A stretch of DNA of 47,977 bases from an uncultured Paraprevotella sp. (GTDB lineage Bacteria; Bacteroidota; Bacteroidia; Bacteroidales; Bacteroidaceae), in contig CALUIV010000024.1 of NCBI GenBank assembly GCA_944320775.1, positions 1 to 47,977 of the forward strand, in the 5' to 3' direction. Every line of letters starts with the position of its first letter. Position 1 is the first letter of the stretch. A program made the translations under genes and the position numbers. This document shows, piece after piece, positions 18,664-26,708 of the stretch. Under the pieces are notes generated by a model. The model saw only the letters and a list, made by a program, of their open reading frames with translations, did not search any database and had not been told where the DNA came from.

Positions 18664-18735
18664 ATAAAAAAAAGAAGGTTGTCATCTCGACAACCAATCT
18701 TTAATTAACCTTAAATCTAATACCATGAAAAACAC
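18664..18735 (-). ncRNA. Small RNA with own promoter and terminator
   Basis: Downstream of the rlmI-like gene, on the same strand, a consensus -7 box (TACCTTTG, 18747-18740) is followed by about 72 bases ending in a textbook terminator: GGTTGTC, loop GAGAT, GACAACC (18695-18677), then TTCTTTTTTTT. The body starts near GTGTTTTTCATGG and includes ATTAGATTTAAGG. A short RNA bounded by a TAnnTTTG promoter and a terminator is how the Bacteroidales-1 RNA motif is described, so that family is the first candidate, but I cannot confirm the match. It could also be the 3' end and terminator of the rlmI-like transcript. Confidence 0.5.
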
Positions 18736-18739
18736 GATG

Positions 18740-18747
18740 CAAAGGTA
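18740..18747 (-). promoter_or_regulatory. -7 box of the candidate small RNA
   Basis: Minus-strand TACCTTTG fits TAnnTTTG. No clear TTTG 20 bases upstream. Confidence 0.5.
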
Positions 18748-18820
18748 TTATTTTTTTTTGATATTAGATCATATATCCAATTATTTTTCTTCTGATTAAC
18801 TTTATTTAAGTGTATTCTCA

Positions 18821-20002
18821 TTATTCTACATATAAAACCAAACCTTTCAGATACTCTCCTTCGGGATGATAAATATTTATAGGATGATCGGCCGGCTGGT
18901 GCAACTGATGCAAAATACGTACCCGACGGCCACTTTGGGCTGCCGCAGTGAATACGGCCATACGGAAATTGTCCTTAGTTACGACTTGCGAACAACTGAA
19001 CGTAAACAGGATACCACCCGGCTTTATTTTTTCAAATGCTTTGGCATTCAAACGGGTATATCCCTTCAAAGCCTGTCTTAGTGAATCCTTATGCTTGGCA
19101 AAAGCTGGCGGATCGAGAATGATCAAATCATATTGATCGCCCATCGCGTCCAGATATTTGAATGCATCTTCCGCAAACGCCTGATGTCGGGTATCTCCAG
19201 GAAAATTCAACGCCATATTCTGATTTACCAAATCTACAGCTTTAGCCGAACTGTCTACTGAATGTACCAACCGGGCTCCACCACGCATACCATAAACACT
19301 GAAACCTCCCGTGTAACAAAACATATTCAACAACGAACGATCCTTGGCATAATGTTCTAACAGCAGACGATTTTCACGCTGGTCGACAAAAAAACCGGTT
19401 TTCTGTCCTTTCAACCAGTCAATATGGAATTTCAAACCATTTTCAACCGCTATATTCTCCGGACTCCCTCCGCGGATAAATCCGTTTTCAGGCCCTAGAT
19501 TAGCCTTGAAGGGCAACGTCGTCTCACTTTTATAATAAATATTCTCTACAGTTCCCTCGGTAACCTTTAGTATGGCATCGGCCACATCATTCCGATTCAC
19601 GTGCATACCGACACTATGTGCCTGCATTACAGCCGTTTTACCATAAACATCAACAATCAATCCCGGCAATCCGTCGCCTTCACCGTGAACCAGACGATAA
19701 GTATTATTTATCGGGTTTCTGGCAACTCCAATTGCACAACGCAATTCATAGGCCACACGCAACCGTTCTTCCCAAAACGAGGTATCTATATCCCGTTTTT
19801 CGAAACTCAGCACGCGCACGGCAATTGATCCGATCTGCCAATGGCCTACAGCTATAAATTCACCCTCGGAAGTCAATACATCCACAATTTCACCTTCTTC
19901 CGGATCACCTTCAATATGATGTATAGCACCGGAAAACACCCATGGATGAAAACGCTTCAGGCTTTCTTCTTTTCCTTTTCTTAAAAAAAGTTTTTTATAC
20001 AT
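18821..20002 (-). CDS. rlmI: RlmI-like 23S rRNA cytosine methyltransferase
   Basis: Class I SAM-dependent rRNA methyltransferase of 393 residues, the RlmI/RlmO type that methylates C5 of cytosine in 23S rRNA. The N-terminal PUA domain contains RFHPWVFSGAIHHIEG; the SAM-binding motif is LNMFCYTGGFSVYG near residue 230; the catalytic region has LILDPPAFAK followed by FTFSCSQVV near residue 350. VDQRENR is a further family motif. It begins 38 bases after the exonuclease gene and is probably the third gene of the DUF5063 operon. Exact target base is by family analogy. Confidence 0.9.
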   Translation of the reverse strand: MYKKLFLRKGKEESLKRFHPWVFSGAIHHIEGDPEEGEIVDVLTSEGEFIAVGHWQIGSIAVRVLSFEKRDIDTSFWEERLRVAYELRCAIGVARNPINNTYRLVHGEGDGLPGLIVDVYGKTAVMQAHSVGMHVNRNDVADAILKVTEGTVENIYYKSETTLPFKANLGPENGFIRGGSPENIAVENGLKFHIDWLKGQKTGFFVDQRENRLLLEHYAKDRSLLNMFCYTGGFSVYGMRGGARLVHSVDSSAKAVDLVNQNMALNFPGDTRHQAFAEDAFKYLDAMGDQYDLIILDPPAFAKHKDSLRQALKGYTRLNAKAFEKIKPGGILFTFSCSQVVTKDNFRMAVFTAAAQSGRRVRILHQLHQPADHPINIYHPEGEYLKGLVLYVE

Positions 20003-20040
20003 ATATATAATCTAATTGCATTTACCAAAATGAATTGTCT

Positions 20041-20670
20041 CTAAACTTTCTCACTTTCGGGCATAATCTCCAGACGATAAGCGTTATTCTCTCTTAACGC
20101 CAACAGTTCCTGGTAAATCCGGACACATGCCCAAGCATCAGTTGCCGCATAAAGTTGCTGACTTTCAGTTAACACATCTGCTTCCCAATTAGTCAGCTGC
20201 TGCCCTTTGGATATCTTCTGACCGAAAATATTAGCATATAATTTCTGCAAGCTCTGATCCTCTATACCAAATTCTTTCACAAAATCCTGCAGTTCAACAA
20301 TTCGTTGCGGGTTCAGACTTCCTCGTCTGCGCAACGAAGAAAAGTCATCTTTCAATGACAATCCGACCTTCACCGTATGCTCATCCTGAAAAAGACGTGC
20401 AATAGACGGTGTCACTCCCATCCGGTTCAACCGAAACAAAAAACAAGTATCCGTAGTGGAAACCTGCAGCAAGGCTACTTTATTAACCCTTCCTTTTTGG
20501 AAGGAAGGCCGGGTTTCCGTATCCACACCCAACACCCGTTGAGTCAACAAATACTCTACCGCCTTATCTGCTTCTTTCTCTGTCTGAAGAATAAAAATCC
20601 GCCCCTCAAACAAAACTCGAGGCAACGCGGCTATTTTTTTCTTATCATATTTATTATATAGTGTTTTCAT
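20041..20670 (-). CDS. RNase D-like 3'-5' exonuclease domain protein
   Basis: About 209 residues from the ATG at 20670, chosen because it lies 13 bases after the DUF5063 stop and because an extension to 20781 would overlap that gene with unconserved sequence. A single DEDD exonuclease domain is present: ExoI-type LGVDTETRP with the Asp/Glu pair, VKVGLSLKDDFSSL with the second-motif Asp, and YAATDAWACVRIYQEL with the final Asp and Tyr of the DEDDy type. There is no HRDC domain, so it is not full-length RNase D. Likely acts on structured RNA 3' ends; substrate unknown. Confidence 0.88.
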   Translation of the reverse strand: MKTLYNKYDKKKIAALPRVLFEGRIFILQTEKEADKAVEYLLTQRVLGVDTETRPSFQKGRVNKVALLQVSTTDTCFLFRLNRMGVTPSIARLFQDEHTVKVGLSLKDDFSSLRRRGSLNPQRIVELQDFVKEFGIEDQSLQKLYANIFGQKISKGQQLTNWEADVLTESQQLYAATDAWACVRIYQELLALRENNAYRLEIMPESEKV

Positions 20671-20683
20671 TAGTATCCAGAGT

Positions 20684-21256
20684 TCAATACAATAAATCTT
20701 GCTCTTGGTCAGTATCATACGAATCCACGCATCCAAAGCCGCCCGGAGCATATTTGACACGGTGCATTGCCTGCAATACATCGGTTAAAGTCTGCCCCCA
20801 ATACAGTTCAAAGCCATTCATAAGACTGACCAGAGCAGCATACATTCCTTCTTCTCCGCCGACCTTATAAGCACCTACAAAATTTCTCACAGCCTGATAA
20901 ACATCAGCCAAACCTTCAGAAATCGTCTTCACCTGAGGCTCGTCACTGAAACGGACCTCATGATTACAAAAATCCATGTAAGCATCATCCTCTTCCATAA
21001 TGACTGCCACGTATGTCCGAATCAGTTCATAATCCTGCTCCGTCACAAACTGCTCTGGCGTACATTCATCGTCTGGCTCCACAGCTTCCTGCACCGAAGC
21101 CTTAAGATATAGCAAAGGCATCAGTTTCAGCATCGTGTTGATAAAATCAGCCTTATTCCGATCAGCCGATTGCTCCAGAAACGCACAAAATTCAACACCG
21201 ACAGTCACCAGTTCCATGGTATTCTTCGCATAGATGACAGACTTAACACTTTCCAT
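20684..21256 (-). CDS. DUF5063 domain protein
   Basis: A 190-residue acidic, soluble protein resembling DUF5063 proteins of Bacteroidetes; function unknown. No signal peptide or membrane segment. It has an EDDAYMDFCNHE segment near residue 90 and a C-terminal GFGCVDSYDTDQEQDLLY tail. It heads an operon with the exonuclease (13 bases) and the RlmI-like methyltransferase (38 bases), which suggests a link to RNA metabolism by position only. A -7 box is at 21300-21307. Confidence 0.7.
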   Translation of the reverse strand: MESVKSVIYAKNTMELVTVGVEFCAFLEQSADRNKADFINTMLKLMPLLYLKASVQEAVEPDDECTPEQFVTEQDYELIRTYVAVIMEEDDAYMDFCNHEVRFSDEPQVKTISEGLADVYQAVRNFVGAYKVGGEEGMYAALVSLMNGFELYWGQTLTDVLQAMHRVKYAPGGFGCVDSYDTDQEQDLLY

Positions 21257-21299
21257 AATTTACTTGATAACGGTTTCTTGATTTAAAGAAATTCAAATG

Positions 21300-21307
21300 C
21301 AAAGTTA
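21300..21307 (-). promoter_or_regulatory. -7 box of the DUF5063 operon
   Basis: Minus-strand TAACTTTG fits TAnnTTTG, 43 bases before the ATG. It is divergent from the ftsK -7 box 44 bases away. Confidence 0.5.
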
Positions 21308-21350
21308 GTAATTTTGAGGTAAAAGATATTATTGTTTGGTGATTTTAGAT

Positions 21351-21358
21351 TAAATTTG
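21351..21358 (+). promoter_or_regulatory. -7 box of ftsK
   Basis: TAAATTTG fits TAnnTTTG. It lies downstream of the farthest possible ATG (21332), which supports the ATG at 21386 as the true ftsK start. Confidence 0.55.
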
Positions 21359-21385
21359 CGAATGAATCTCAGAGAAAGTGAATCT

Positions 21386-23914
21386 ATGACAAAAGACAAA
21401 TACGAAATACAAACCACAAAATTGGGAAACAAGACTACCCCAAAAACAGGCAAAAGTACAGGAAAAGCAGGAAACAAAAAAAATGTTCAGAAAACAAACG
21501 ATGAAAAAATCAGCAACCGGGAAACCATACGCTTTATTGTCGGGATTCTCCTTCTGATCACTTCGCTCTACATGTTTCTTTCTTTTGTTTCTTTTCTTTT
21601 CACCGGAGCCGACGACCAGGCCTTGATCGAAAACGGTATTCGCGAAGGAATCTCGAATTATGCAGGCTCGCTAGGTGCCAACATTGCTTATTATTGGATG
21701 AACACCTGCTTCGGGCTGGCAGCCTTTTTCATACCGACGTTTTTGCTCGTCCTGGCTCTGAAGCTGACCCGCGCTTATAAAATCCGGATTTGGAAATGGT
21801 TTTTCCACTGCACGATTCTGCTCATCTGGTTTTCCGTCAGTCTGTCCTTCTTCTTGGACGAACCGCTGCAAAACATTTATTTTTGGAATTTCTTTAATAT
21901 GGGCGGGCAGCACGGACAGTTCATCAACCAATGGCTATGCAAACAGATTGGTTGGTGGGGTACTTTAATGTCTCTTATTTTCATTGCGTTAGCCTATCTG
22001 ATCTACGTCAGCAAGGCCACAATTGAAATCATCCGTAAATTACTGAACCCGGTAGATTACATCAAATCCAAAATGCCTGTACGCGAAAAATCCGACATGA
22101 CTCCCAAACCCGAAACGCCGGATACAATCAATGGCGTAGAATTGCCGGATGAAGATCTGCATACAGCAACAACCGTTTATCCAGAGCCGGCTGAATCCAA
22201 AACTACAACGATTGAATTTGAACTTCATCACGAGAATGAGACTAAAGCTCCGGAGTCTGTTGAAGACGATTTTGAGCCTGAAGATGAACCGGAAACGACA
22301 CCGGAAGAAAAAAATAATATTCAGACACCGAAATTAAACATGACCATCGAAGTGCCTTCCGAAGAAGAACTGGCCAGCAACAATGGTAAAGGAGCATTGG
22401 AGCCTTTTGATCCGAAACTGGATCTGGAAAACTATAAATATCCTGTCCTGCAGTTGTTGGAAAAATATGAGGACACCGGCTCTTCCATTGATATGGAGGA
22501 ACAAAACAAGAACAAGGAGCAGATTATCGAAGTGCTGCAAAACTTCGGCGTCGACATTTCTTCCATAAAAGCGACCGTAGGCCCTACCATTACGCTCTAC
22601 GAGATTACCCCGGCCAAAGGCGTACGTATTTCGAAAATCCGTAATCTGGAGGACGATATCGCCTTGAGCCTGAGTGCCCTCGGCATCCGTATCATTGCCC
22701 CGATACCGGGCAAGGGCACCATCGGTATTGAAGTGCCGAACACCAAGCCGCAGATGGTGTCGATGGAAAGCATTCTCAACAGCAAGAAATTCCGTGAGAC
22801 GGAGTATGAACTCCCCATTGCCTTGGGCAAGACCATCACCAACGAAGTCTTCATGGTCGATCTGGCCAAAATGCCGCACCTGCTCGTAGCCGGTGCCACC
22901 GGTCAGGGTAAATCCGTAGGTTTGAACGCCATCATCACCTCATTGCTCTTCAAGAAGCATCCGGCCGAGCTGAAATTCGTCATGGTCGATCCGAAGAAAG
23001 TGGAGTTCAGTATCTATGCCCCTATTGAGAACCACTTTCTGGCCAAAGTAGCCGAAGAAGAGGGCGAACCGATTATCACGGACGTCAATAAGGTGGTGCA
23101 GACGCTGAAGAGTCTTTGTGCCGAGATGGACAACCGCTACGACCTGCTCAAAAAAGCCAAGGCCAGAAACCTGAAAGAATATAATACCAAATTCAAGAAC
23201 CGCCAGCTCAATCCGCAAAACGGCCACCGTTTCATGCCTTACATCGTGGTTGTCATCGACGAGTTCGGCGACCTGATCATGACGGCCGGCAAGGAAATTG
23301 AATTGCCGATTGCCCGCATCGCCCAGCTGGCCCGTGCGGTGGGTATCCATATGATTATCGCGACCCAGCGTCCGACAACCAACATCATCACCGGTACCAT
23401 CAAGGCCAATTTCCCGGCCCGTATGGCTTTCAAGGTCAGCTCCATGATCGACTCACGCACGATTTTGGACCGTCCGGGTGCCAATCAGCTGATCGGACGA
23501 GGTGATATGCTTTTCCTCAGCGGAAGCGAACCGGTGCGCGTACAGTGTGCTTTTGTCGATACGCCCGAAGTCGAGCGCATTGCCAACTATATCGCCCGCC
23601 AGCAGAGTTATGCCGGCCCGTTCGAACTTCCGAAAGTCGAAATGGAAGGTGGCGACGACGGAGGTGTTGGTGCTGTTGATATGGCTCATCTCGACCCGCT
23701 TTTTGAAGAAGCAGCCCAACTGATCGTAGCCACCCAGCAAGGCTCCACTTCCATGATCCAGCGCAAATTCTCTATCGGCTACAACCGTGCCGGACGCCTT
23801 ATGGATCAATTGGAAAAAGCAGGGTTCGTCGGTCCGGCTCAAGGCAGCAAACCGCGCGAAGTGCTTTGCGTAGACCCGACCGATCTGGAAATGCGACTGA
23901 ACAATCTGAGATAA
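21386..23914 (+). CDS. ftsK: DNA translocase FtsK/SpoIIIE
   Basis: Septal DNA pump that clears and aligns chromosome termini during division. From the ATG at 21386 it is 842 residues, fixed by the -7 box at 21351. After a basic N-terminus there are four membrane helices between about residues 50 and 220, then an acidic Pro/Glu-rich linker of some 130 residues, then the motor. Walker A is GATGQGKSVGLNA, Walker B IVVVIDEFGDLIM, and the RecA-type core includes ATQRPTTNIITGTIKANFPAR. The C-terminal gamma winged helix (FSIGYNRAGRLMDQLEKAG) would read orienting sequences and contact XerD. Base composition rises sharply near 22.5 kb, around the start of the motor. Confidence 0.97.
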   Translation: MTKDKYEIQTTKLGNKTTPKTGKSTGKAGNKKNVQKTNDEKISNRETIRFIVGILLLITSLYMFLSFVSFLFTGADDQALIENGIREGISNYAGSLGANIAYYWMNTCFGLAAFFIPTFLLVLALKLTRAYKIRIWKWFFHCTILLIWFSVSLSFFLDEPLQNIYFWNFFNMGGQHGQFINQWLCKQIGWWGTLMSLIFIALAYLIYVSKATIEIIRKLLNPVDYIKSKMPVREKSDMTPKPETPDTINGVELPDEDLHTATTVYPEPAESKTTTIEFELHHENETKAPESVEDDFEPEDEPETTPEEKNNIQTPKLNMTIEVPSEEELASNNGKGALEPFDPKLDLENYKYPVLQLLEKYEDTGSSIDMEEQNKNKEQIIEVLQNFGVDISSIKATVGPTITLYEITPAKGVRISKIRNLEDDIALSLSALGIRIIAPIPGKGTIGIEVPNTKPQMVSMESILNSKKFRETEYELPIALGKTITNEVFMVDLAKMPHLLVAGATGQGKSVGLNAIITSLLFKKHPAELKFVMVDPKKVEFSIYAPIENHFLAKVAEEEGEPIITDVNKVVQTLKSLCAEMDNRYDLLKKAKARNLKEYNTKFKNRQLNPQNGHRFMPYIVVVIDEFGDLIMTAGKEIELPIARIAQLARAVGIHMIIATQRPTTNIITGTIKANFPARMAFKVSSMIDSRTILDRPGANQLIGRGDMLFLSGSEPVRVQCAFVDTPEVERIANYIARQQSYAGPFELPKVEMEGGDDGGVGAVDMAHLDPLFEEAAQLIVATQQGSTSMIQRKFSIGYNRAGRLMDQLEKAGFVGPAQGSKPREVLCVDPTDLEMRLNNLR

Positions 23915-24033
23915 CTGCTCCCCGTTCAGGACGGTAAATCTGAGAATTATCCTTATCCTGATGCGAGCAGTCTGACAAACAGATCTCATACACAGATAGA
24001 AATAAACGAATCATCAAATCTAAAAACTGAATC

Positions 24034-24678
24034 ATGCAAAATATGAAAAAACTGTTTTTCATACTGGCTCTGCTCCTGACAACCGGTAGCATGCAGGCGC
24101 AAAAACAAAAGGAAGCACGCCGGGTACTCGATGCAACAGCCAGCGCCTTCGAAAAAGGCGGAGGCATCCAGGCCAACTTTAAAGCCGAAAGTTTTATCGA
24201 CGGTAACCTTCAGGGCAGCACCAACGGCGAAATGCGCGTCGATGGCGAAAAATTCTGTCTGAGTACAGATGAAACCATCACCTGGTTCGACGGCAAAACA
24301 CAATGGAGTTATGTAAAACCCAACGATGAGGTCAACATCAGCACCCCGACCCCCGAGGAACTGCAGACAATGAATCCTTACGCTTTCCTGCGTATCTATA
24401 AAAAAGGATTCAACTATACCGTATCGAACGGCAGCTTACGCGGAAAAACAACCTACGAAGTTATTCTTACGGCCGAAAACAAAAACCAACCTATTCAGGA
24501 AATCCGACTCGACGTCGAGCAGAAGACCTATACCCCACTCTGTATCCGCATCCGTGACAATCAGACGTGGACGCGCATCGTCATCGACAATTTCAAGAAC
24601 CGGCAAAAATTTGGCAAAGACGCTTTCACTTTTGATTCAAAAGCATACCCGAATGCCGAAGTCATTGATTTGCGGTGA
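24034..24678 (+). CDS. LolA-like outer-membrane lipoprotein carrier
   Basis: A 214-residue secreted protein; the signal peptide KKLFFILALLLTTGSMQAQ is followed by a LolA-type half-barrel. A second ATG at 24043 gives a more usual signal-peptide start. Recognisable segments are VLDATASAFEKGGGIQANFK, GEMRVDGEKFCLSTDETITW, FDGKTQW and LDVEQKTYTPLCIRIRD. LolA ferries lipoproteins across the periplasm to the outer membrane. The ftsK-lolA gene order is common in bacteria, supporting the assignment. It starts 119 bases after ftsK with no strong terminator between. Confidence 0.85.
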   Translation: MQNMKKLFFILALLLTTGSMQAQKQKEARRVLDATASAFEKGGGIQANFKAESFIDGNLQGSTNGEMRVDGEKFCLSTDETITWFDGKTQWSYVKPNDEVNISTPTPEELQTMNPYAFLRIYKKGFNYTVSNGSLRGKTTYEVILTAENKNQPIQEIRLDVEQKTYTPLCIRIRDNQTWTRIVIDNFKNRQKFGKDAFTFDSKAYPNAEVIDLR

Positions 24679-24682
24679 GGGG

Positions 24683-24717
24683 TTGAAGGTTGAGAGATGA
24701 GAGATGAGCGTTGAGGG
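24683..24717 (+). repeat. Five phased heptanucleotide repeats, WTGARNG
   Basis: Immediately after the lolA-like stop: TTGAAGG, TTGAGAG, ATGAGAG, ATGAGCG, TTGAGGG, each exactly seven bases and in register. A closely related array lies at 26665-26706. Confidence 0.8.
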
Positions 24718-24875
24718 ATAAGCGAGCCGCTATCAACGAATTGAAGAGCAACAGACAAAAGTGACGCTTAAGCATCAATAGGAAAAGGCCAAAAAACAAA
24801 CCTGTGAACAGAATAATCTGTAGCAACAAAATAAAAATAATCAAAAAACAAATTCAAATAAAAACATTATCAACT

Positions 24876-25814
24876 ATGGAACATATCCGTTGTCTGATCA
24901 TTGGTTCCGGCCCAGCCGGATATACTGCCGCAATTTATGCCGGCCGTGCCAATATCAATCCTGTTTTGTACGAAGGCATCCAACCCGGAGGCCAGTTGAC
25001 CACTACGACCGAAGTCGAAAATTTCCCGGGTTATCCGGAAGGTGTCACCGGTCCTGAACTGATGGAAGATCTGCGCAAGCAAGCCGAACGCTTCGGTGCC
25101 GACATCCGCAGTGCCATCGCCATTGAGACCGACCTGAGCGCCCGTCCTTACAAAGTAAAATTCGACAATGGCGATGAAATCGAGACCGAAACCCTGATTA
25201 TCGCCACTGGTGCTACTGCCAAATATCTGGGTCTCGACGACGAAAAGAAATATGCCGGCATGGGCGTCAGCGCTTGCGCCACTTGCGACGGTTTCTTCTA
25301 CCGCAAGAAAACCGTAGCCGTTGTAGGCGGCGGCGACACAGCCTGCGAAGAAGCCACTTATCTGTCCGGCCTGGCCAACAAGGTTTATCTCATCGTGCGC
25401 AAACCTTTCCTGCGTGCTTCAAAAATCATGCAGGAGCGCGTACTGAACAATCCAAAAATCGAAGTGCTGTTCGAGCACAACACGGTTGGTCTGTTCGGTG
25501 AAAACGGTGTAGAAGGTGCCCACGTGGTAAAACGTATGGGCGAAGCCGACGAAGAGCGCTACGACATCGCCATCGACGGATTCTTCCTCGCTATCGGCCA
25601 CAAACCAAACTCCGACATCTTCAAACCATGGGTTAAAACCGACGAAGTGGGCTATATCATTACCGAAGGAGCCACTCCAAGAACCGGCGTACCGGGCGTA
25701 TTTGCCGCAGGCGATGTAGCCGACCCACACTATCGTCAGGCCATCACTGCCGCCGGAAGCGGTTGTAAGGCAGCCATCGAAGCCGAGCGCTATTTGGCCG
25801 AAAACAGTCTTTAA
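24876..25814 (+). CDS. trxB: Thioredoxin reductase
   Basis: NADPH-dependent flavoenzyme of 312 residues that reduces thioredoxin. The ATG at 24876 is chosen since MEHIRCLIIGSGPAGYTAAI gives the normal FAD-binding start; 24 upstream in-frame residues are AT-rich leader. The redox-active CATC in ACATCDGFFY is near residue 136-139, the NADPH motif VVGGGDTACEEA follows, and the C-terminal FAD motif GVFAAGDVADPHYRQ is intact. No promoter is evident in the 197 bases upstream, which hold the heptanucleotide array, so expression may depend on read-through from lolA. Confidence 0.97.
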   Translation: MEHIRCLIIGSGPAGYTAAIYAGRANINPVLYEGIQPGGQLTTTTEVENFPGYPEGVTGPELMEDLRKQAERFGADIRSAIAIETDLSARPYKVKFDNGDEIETETLIIATGATAKYLGLDDEKKYAGMGVSACATCDGFFYRKKTVAVVGGGDTACEEATYLSGLANKVYLIVRKPFLRASKIMQERVLNNPKIEVLFEHNTVGLFGENGVEGAHVVKRMGEADEERYDIAIDGFFLAIGHKPNSDIFKPWVKTDEVGYIITEGATPRTGVPGVFAAGDVADPHYRQAITAAGSGCKAAIEAERYLAENSL

Positions 25815-25857
25815 TATGCACAAAGTTGCTCTTTTTCAAAAGAAAAACGCCTAAATA

Positions 25858-25889
25858 TTTGGTAGAAAGAAGAAAAACGAGTACTTTTG
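25858..25889 (+). promoter_or_regulatory. Promoter of rplU-rpmA
   Basis: TTTG (25858-25861), 20 bases, TACTTTTG (25882-25889): an exact Bacteroidetes promoter. Predicted start near 25894, giving a leader of about 83 bases. Confidence 0.8.
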
Positions 25890-25893
25890 CAGC

Positions 25894-25976
25894 CGATTTA
25901 GTCCGTGGAGGCTCAGTCAAGTGATGCCATGAAGGTGTCCGCCTTGCGGAAAAACCCGTTTAATTAATAATAAAAA
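25894..25976 (+). promoter_or_regulatory. Structured 5' leader of rplU, possible r-protein autoregulatory element
   Basis: Two stem-loops are visible: GGCTCA (25910-25915) with TGATGCC (25922-25928, one bulge), and TCCGC (25938-25942) with GCGGA (25946-25950) around CTT, flanked by GGT and ACC that could extend the second stem. Ribosomal protein operons are often autoregulated through such leaders; I do not recognise this as a named family. Confidence 0.4.
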
Positions 25977-26294
25977 ATGTACGCAATCGTAGAAATTAAC
26001 GGTCAGCAGTTCAAGGCAGAAGAAGGCAAGAAACTGTTTGTTTACCACATTCAGAATGCTGAAGCTAATCAGACTGTTGAATTTGAGAAAGTGTTGTTGG
26101 TTGACAACAACGGTAACATCACTGTAGGCGCTCCTACCGTAGAAGGTGCTAAGGTAGTATGCGAAGTTGTATCTCCGCTGGTAAAGGGCGACAAAGTGTT
26201 GGTATTCCACAAGAAGAGAAGAAAAGGTTTCCGTAAACTGAATGGTCACCGCCAGCAGTTCACAGAGTTAACTATCAAACAAGTTATTGCTTAA
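25977..26294 (+). CDS. rplU: 50S ribosomal protein L21
   Basis: L21, 105 residues, a 23S-binding protein of the large subunit. It begins [19 protein letters not shown] and has the conserved [20 protein letters not shown] basic segment that contacts rRNA. First gene of the rplU-rpmA pair, 20 bases before rpmA, with a perfect upstream promoter. Codon use is typical of a very highly expressed gene. Confidence 0.98.
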   Translation: MYAIVEINGQQFKAEEGKKLFVYHIQNAEANQTVEFEKVLLVDNNGNITVGAPTVEGAKVVCEVVSPLVKGDKVLVFHKKRRKGFRKLNGHRQQFTELTIKQVIA

Positions 26295-26314
26295 TCATTT
26301 AAACGTAGAAGAAA

Positions 26315-26578
26315 ATGGCACATAAGAAAGGTGTAGGTAGTTCTAAGAACGGCCGTGAGTCAGCATCACAGAGATTAGGCGTTAAGATTTTTGGTGGTCA
26401 GTCTTGTATCGCTGGTAACGTCATTGTTCGTCAGCGCGGTACAGTTCACTACCCCGGTAAGAACGTAGGTATGGGTAGCGATCACACTCTTTACGCATTG
26501 GTAGACGGCGTAGTAAATTTCAAGAAAGGTCGTCTGAACAGAAGCACAGTTTCTGTTGAACCAAAAGCTGAGGCTTAA
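26315..26578 (+). CDS. rpmA: 50S ribosomal protein L27
   Basis: L27, 87 residues, located at the peptidyl-transferase centre. The start [20 protein letters not shown] is the classic L27 N-terminus without the cleavable extension seen in Firmicutes. [10 protein letters not shown] and [15 protein letters not shown] are conserved. Co-transcribed with rplU and ended by a strong terminator. The obg gene that often follows in other bacteria is not present here. Confidence 0.98.
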   Translation: MAHKKGVGSSKNGRESASQRLGVKIFGGQSCIAGNVIVRQRGTVHYPGKNVGMGSDHTLYALVDGVVNFKKGRLNRSTVSVEPKAEA

Positions 26579-26603
26579 TAACGAGTTTATTCAAGCAAAC
26601 ATA

Positions 26604-26640
26604 AAAAAAGGATGTTTCCCAAAGGAGACATCCTTTTTTT
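26604..26640 (+). terminator. Terminator of rplU-rpmA
   Basis: A stem of about 16-17 pairs (AAAGGATGTTTCC with GGAGACATCCTTT, one G-T wobble) around a CAAA loop, with an A-tract before and T-tract after. Confidence 0.9.
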
Positions 26641-26653
26641 GTTCCTATTTTTG

Positions 26654-26706
26654 TTGAGAGCGGGATGAGGGTTGAGGGATTTGGGTTGAGAGATGAGGGT
26701 TGAGGG
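26654..26706 (+). repeat. Six phased heptanucleotide repeats between rpmA and manC
   Basis: One offset TTGAGAG (26654-26660) is followed by six in-register units from 26665: ATGAGGG, TTGAGGG, ATTTGGG, TTGAGAG, ATGAGGG, TTGAGGG. The array ends two bases before the manC stop codon. Same unit as the array at 24683. Confidence 0.85.
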
Positions 26707-26708
26707 AC

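Noticed and set aside
18725-18799. 24-codon plus-strand frame starting MKNTMQRYY
   Set aside because: It is the complement of the candidate small RNA and its promoter; better explained by the minus-strand signals.
20671-20781. N-terminal extension of the exonuclease
   Set aside because: It would overlap the DUF5063 gene and carries no conserved sequence; the ATG at 20670 fits better.
24654-26706. CRISPR-like reading of the short repeats
   Set aside because: Units are seven bases with no spacers and no cas genes nearby.
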